DNA from: Micromonospora sp. NBC_01796
Lineage (GTDB): Bacteria; Actinomycetota; Actinomycetes; Mycobacteriales; Micromonosporaceae
Length of the DNA: 64,000 nucleotides
Direction of reading: 5' to 3'
Assembly: GCF_035917455.1 (NCBI RefSeq)
Contig: NZ_CP109078.1
Location: 5,936,001-6,000,000, forward strand
The notes below the pieces were generated by a model, which was given only the letters and a program-made list of their open reading frames with translations, was not told where the DNA came from and ran no database searches. The position numbers and the translations under genes were made by a program. Below are positions 60,801-64,000 of this stretch, one piece after another (positions within the stretch are counted from its first letter, which is position 1; every line of letters starts with the position of its first letter).

Positions 60801-62072
60801 TCAGATGCCGGCCAGACCCTGCGGGCTGTTGTACGGGATGCTCGTGCTGGAGACCGGTTGGAGGGCGCCGTCGGGTTGGACGGCATAGCCGACCAGCTTG
60901 GCGGCGTTCCCGTAGATCTGGTAGAGGTACGCGCCGTCCGGCGTGATCCAGTTGTCACTCGGACCGCTGCTCACGGTGCCGTTGAGCGCCCTGAAGGTGC
61001 CGTCGCCGGGAACCCTCGGGCAGGCGGGGTCCCGCGCGATGGAGAGTTCGGTGCCGTCGATGTGGAAGCTGCTGATGTTGCTGTAGCCGAAGTTCGTGGC
61101 GAACACCATTCGGTCGTCCGGCGAGATCGCCAGCCAGCAGAGCTCGGAGGGCTTCCCCGCGCTCGTGTCGATCTCCACGACCGGACCGATGTCGACCCGC
61201 CCGGCCGAGTCGATGCTGCCCATGGCGACCCCGTCGCCGACCGCCTCCCCGACGATAAAGGTGTCCGGCCTGCTCCGCAAGAAGGCGATATAGAAAGGGG
61301 AGCCGCCGTTCGCGTCGTGGAACGACGGCGCGCCGAGCGTGCCGTCCCCGGTCACGGGAAAGGTGACCAGGCCGTCCGGGTCCGGTTCGTTCGAGGCGAT
61401 CGACTTCGGCGCACCGTCCGGTCCTCGTACCCAGAGGATCGCCGAGCCGTCCGGATTCGCGGTGGGTGGCTGGTCGAACGTGGTGCCGACGAAGAGGAAC
61501 CGGCCCTCCGGCGCAAGCTTGACCATGGTGGCCACGCGATCGGCTTTGTCCGACGTATTCACCGAGTAGCGTTCCAGGCGCACTGCCAGCTTCCCGTTGT
61601 CGTCGACCGACATCAGCCGCAGATGATCCGGCCCGAACGCGTGCAGAACGAACAAGGTGCCGCTCGACGGGGAATAGGCCAGGGACTTGGCGGTACCACT
61701 CCGTCCGGTCACCGCGTTGCCGGTCGGCTTGACATCCAGCAGCGTGAGACTGCCATCCGCGCCGACACCGAAACTGGAGACGGAATTGTCCCCGCCGTTG
61801 GTGGCGAACAGGAACCGTAGATCCGGGGTCAGGATGACGCTGGCCGCGCCCTCGAACGCGTTCGGTGCGCTGGGCTGGCCGCTGATCGGCTTGAAGGGCC
61901 CGGAGCCGGTACCGCCCGTGAGAGTCCTGTCCACCTCGCTGATCTCGACATTGGGAGATCGGACATAGTGGATGACGGCGTTGGCGGTCTCGTTGGTCTG
62001 CAGGTACAGATGTCCGCCCCGCCGCTTTCCACCGCCCGCGGCCTCACCCGGCACGGATCGCTCATCCGACAT
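60801..62072 (-). CDS. Lactonase-family seven-bladed beta-propeller protein
   Basis: The 423-residue protein repeats propeller strands such as LYLQTNETANAVIHYVRS, LFATNGGDNSVSSFGVGADG, LFVLHAFGPDHLRLMSVDDN, FLFVGTTFDQPPTANPDG and VFATNFGYSNISSFHIDG, the 6-phosphogluconolactonase-like (Pgl) layout. No signal peptide is present, so it should be cytoplasmic. The first 20 residues are Gly/Arg-rich. GGGGGAG six bases before the ATG determines the start. It lies upstream of ureA on the same strand but with 165 bases between, so co-transcription is uncertain. Substrate unknown. Confidence 0.83.
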   Translation of the reverse strand: MSDERSVPGEAAGGGKRRGGHLYLQTNETANAVIHYVRSPNVEISEVDRTLTGGTGSGPFKPISGQPSAPNAFEGAASVILTPDLRFLFATNGGDNSVSSFGVGADGSLTLLDVKPTGNAVTGRSGTAKSLAYSPSSGTLFVLHAFGPDHLRLMSVDDNGKLAVRLERYSVNTSDKADRVATMVKLAPEGRFLFVGTTFDQPPTANPDGSAILWVRGPDGAPKSIASNEPDPDGLVTFPVTGDGTLGAPSFHDANGGSPFYIAFLRSRPDTFIVGEAVGDGVAMGSIDSAGRVDIGPVVEIDTSAGKPSELCWLAISPDDRMVFATNFGYSNISSFHIDGTELSIARDPACPRVPGDGTFRALNGTVSSGPSDNWITPDGAYLYQIYGNAAKLVGYAVQPDGALQPVSSTSIPYNSPQGLAGI

Positions 62073-62390
62073 CCGCGTCTCCCCCGTATCCACGGTTCCG
62101 TTGGACAGATCGGTCCTCGCTACGGTCTTCCGGCCAAGAACCCGGCTTGGAGATGAATCGAGACTGCCGTGGCTGTGGCCCGACGCCCCGGCGAAGCAGC
62201 TCAAGTCCGGGTTCGAGCCTAATGCGCGGAGCAGGTCCAGATCGCCTTTCCGGTGATTCTCTCGGGCGGAACCAACGGGCAGACGCCGACCGGGACAGCA
62301 GACCTCGTGCACCAGGTCCTGTCTCGCGGAATCTGGTGGTCGGGGGTATGGCCCGCGAGGTCCGGTCGGTCGGTCCCGGTCGCTCCGGCC
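62073..62390. other. Intergenic
   Basis: The region between the fucosidase terminator and the lactonase gene holds the lactonase promoter. Short frames on both strands have no supported coding content. Confidence 0.5.
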
Positions 62391-62424
62391 GTGGGCCGGC
62401 GGGGCCTGAACCCCGCCGGCCCAC
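62391..62424 (-). terminator. Perfect 14-bp hairpin terminator of the fucosidase gene
   Basis: GTGGGCCGGCGGGG, loop CCTGAA, exact complement, ending five bases from the stop codon of the GH29 gene. Confidence 0.78.
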
Positions 62425-62428
62425 CGCG

Positions 62429-64000
62429 CTACGAGGCGACTACGTCGAAGCGATCCACGAGCATGTACGTTCCCGATCGTTTGACGCCGCGCAGGGTGTG
62501 CGAACCCTGCGGTAGTCCGCGGACGCTGTAGATGACCTGTTGCGCCAGGCGGGTGCTGCTGCTCGTGTCGACCGTGGCTCGCAGGACACCGTCGAGGTAG
62601 ATGTCCACCAGGCCCTGGTCGGAGTAGCGCTCCGACAGGTAGTCGATGCCGGTGCCGTTGAACGTGTAGGTGAAGGACCCGCCGTTGCTGGTCGTGTAGT
62701 GCACGTCGTCGTTGTAGTCGCCGAGGCCGCGGTTGCTGCTGACCGCCCAGCCGGTGCTGTAGGTCGCCACGCTGTCGTTGAGCCGCTGGACCGTGCCGGT
62801 GCTCGGATAGAGCTGCGACCGGGGCACGACCTGGGCGGGTGTGTTGGGGCTGCTCCAGATGAGCTTCATGTATGCCGAGCCGCCCTGGTCGGTCTGTTCC
62901 AGGCGGATGTCGTGACGGCCGGCGGTGAGGGTGACGCTGCCCTGGTCGACGGCTGGTGCGTGGGGCGTGGCGTTGTCGATGACGAGTTGCCCGTCGATCC
63001 AGAGCCGGACCGTGTCGTCCGACACGGCGGTGAAGGTGTACCGCTCGGAGTATCGCGCCTCGATCGAGCCGGTCCAGCGGCTGGCGAAGTTGTCGGTGCC
63101 GATCGAGGGGGCGGGGGAGCCGCTGAAACGCCATGCGTAGTTGACGGTCGGATCCGTACGGGTGACCGCTGGCGTACCGGTGAACGTGGTGTTGTTCCAG
63201 AACTCCGCCCTGAGTCCGGAGCCGGTGCCGACCGCGGCGGGCGTGGGGGTGCTGATGTCGGCCTCGATGACGGTGGCGATGGCGTTGGTGGCGCCGCCGC
63301 TCGGTAGGAAGTCGTAGCCGTCACCGGCGGCGCGCACACTCACCGGTGAGGCGCTGCCGAGCACCCGCGCACCCGTGACCGTGAACGGCGACCGTTGGCT
63401 GAGGTGCAGAGTCGTGGCCCAGTTGTTGACGATGAGATACAGCTTGTTGCCCTTGCGGGTGACCTTGCCCCAGGACGGCTGGGCGACCAGACCGGTGTAG
63501 CCGGCGCCGGTGATGGCCGCGCTGTTGGTCGTCATCCAGTTTCCGACGCCGTTCAGGGCACCGGACTGCCCCGCCGTGACCGTACCGGTGGGGGTCGGGC
63601 CGATGTTGAGCAGCAGGTTGGCGCCGTTGCTCGTCACGCTGGCCAGGTCGCGTACGAGTTGGGTCGGTGACTTGAAGTTGGTGTCCCAGGCCGCGTATCC
63701 CCAGGTGTTGTTGATGGTCATGCAGGTTTCCTGCAGTTGTGCCGATGGCGGGGAGCCGGCGAGAGCCTGCTCAGGGGTGCCGTAGTCGCCGTCGACGGGG
63801 CGGCGCTTGCCGATCCGGTTGTTGGTGATGATCTGGGGTGAGATGCCGCGTACGAACCGCTCCAGGTCCTCGCCGTTCTGCTCGGACCACGGGTTGGTGG
63901 GGTTGGTCTCGGTCCACTCGCCGTCGAACCACAGCAGCGCGGGGTCGTAGTTGGTCACGAGTTCCTGCAGTTGTGCCTTCATCTTGGTGACGTACGCCGG
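62429..64000 (-). CDS. Secreted GH29 alpha-L-fucosidase with PA14 domain (5' end outside window)
   Basis: The frame is open to the window edge. The GH29 barrel is visible from LQELVTNYDPALLWFDGEWT, where the Asp is the family's catalytic nucleophile, through GISPQIITNNRIG, DYGTPEQ, WGYAAWD and LLLNIGPTPTGTV. A beta-sandwich domain with NKLYLIVNNW follows. A PA14 domain comes next (GLRAEFWNNTTFTGTPAVTR, FASRWTGSIEARYSERYTFT, VRLWIDGQLVIDN, AYMKLIWSSP). Last is a C-terminal galactose-binding-like domain (NDSVATYSTGWAVSSNRGLG to RSGTYMLVDRFDVVAS). The enzyme removes alpha-L-fucose from glycans; PA14 and the last domain probably bind carbohydrate. Secretion is inferred from the family, since the N-terminus is not visible. 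Confidence 0.9.
   Translation of the reverse strand, partial: PAYVTKMKAQLQELVTNYDPALLWFDGEWTETNPTNPWSEQNGEDLERFVRGISPQIITNNRIGKRRPVDGDYGTPEQALAGSPPSAQLQETCMTINNTWGYAAWDTNFKSPTQLVRDLASVTSNGANLLLNIGPTPTGTVTAGQSGALNGVGNWMTTNSAAITGAGYTGLVAQPSWGKVTRKGNKLYLIVNNWATTLHLSQRSPFTVTGARVLGSASPVSVRAAGDGYDFLPSGGATNAIATVIEADISTPTPAAVGTGSGLRAEFWNNTTFTGTPAVTRTDPTVNYAWRFSGSPAPSIGTDNFASRWTGSIEARYSERYTFTAVSDDTVRLWIDGQLVIDNATPHAPAVDQGSVTLTAGRHDIRLEQTDQGGSAYMKLIWSSPNTPAQVVPRSQLYPSTGTVQRLNDSVATYSTGWAVSSNRGLGDYNDDVHYTTSNGGSFTYTFNGTGIDYLSERYSDQGLVDIYLDGVLRATVDTSSSTRLAQQVIYSVRGLPQGSHTLRGVKRSGTYMLVDRFDVVAS

Overview
The window reads as the chromosome of a high-GC, mycothiol-producing actinomycete, most likely a member of the Micromonosporaceae (inference). 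The supporting signs are uniformly GC-rich codon use, two mycothiol-dependent maleylpyruvate-isomerase-type proteins, MmyB-like XRE regulators, a Methyltransf_19 protein, large LuxR/ATPase regulators, secreted glycoside hydrolases, several probably leaderless genes and GC-rich hairpin terminators without a U tract. No rRNA, tRNA, CRISPR array, prophage or intact insertion sequence was seen.

Layout. 0-7.2 kb: a broken polymorphic-toxin C-terminus (Hint plus GIY-YIG-like end) with a DUF4240 putative immunity gene, a chimeric FGE/FG-GAP pseudogene, a HEAT-repeat protein, a mycothiol-dependent enzyme, a 48-residue membrane protein, an unknown protein, a uridine-kinase-like P-loop kinase and an IS5-like scrap. 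7.2-12.2 kb: a large secreted repeat protein, a small membrane-anchored protein, a 5'-truncated GH62 arabinofuranosidase joined to a helical protein, and a frameshifted ferredoxin-reductase remnant. 12.2-16 kb: a MefA-like MFS exporter divergent from an ABC-F ribosome-protection protein. The ABC-F gene has an unusually structured leader holding two tiny ORFs (MKKLTPYW and MGTLVL). 16-23.5 kb: a secreted I36-type inhibitor, then a redox island of three aldo/keto reductases, one Tat-exported flavodoxin-like protein and two MmyB-like regulators.

23.8-31 kb: a two-component system and a five-gene operon encoding a membrane trypsin-like protease, MoxR ATPase, DUF58 and two VWA proteins. 31-41 kb: an MBL-fold hydrolase, three alpha/beta hydrolases, two translationally coupled giant LuxR regulators (the first with a Walker A Lys-to-Met change) and an internally deleted aculeacin-acylase-like gene. 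41-48.4 kb: an unknown protein, a second mycothiol-dependent enzyme, a SAM methyltransferase, a TetR regulator with three operators around a clear promoter, its membrane-protein target, a decayed disulfide oxidoreductase, two coupled SDRs and a frameshifted chitin-binding secreted protein. 48.8-55 kb: an ABC exporter, a decayed DHFR-like gene, DUF1801, a two-domain VOC protein, an LtrA fragment and a serine hydrolase. 55-61 kb: a complete urease operon, ureABCEFGD, with a divergent UreC. 60.8-64 kb: a lactonase-type beta-propeller protein and a GH29 alpha-L-fucosidase running off the window.

Two themes stand out. First, antibiotic-response architecture: divergent MFS/ABC-F genes behind a leaderless uORF and mutually exclusive RNA folds. 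Second, an unusually high density of decayed or rearranged genes, at least nine, mostly through small indels or internal deletions. These mark an accessory region, or alternatively indel errors in the assembly.
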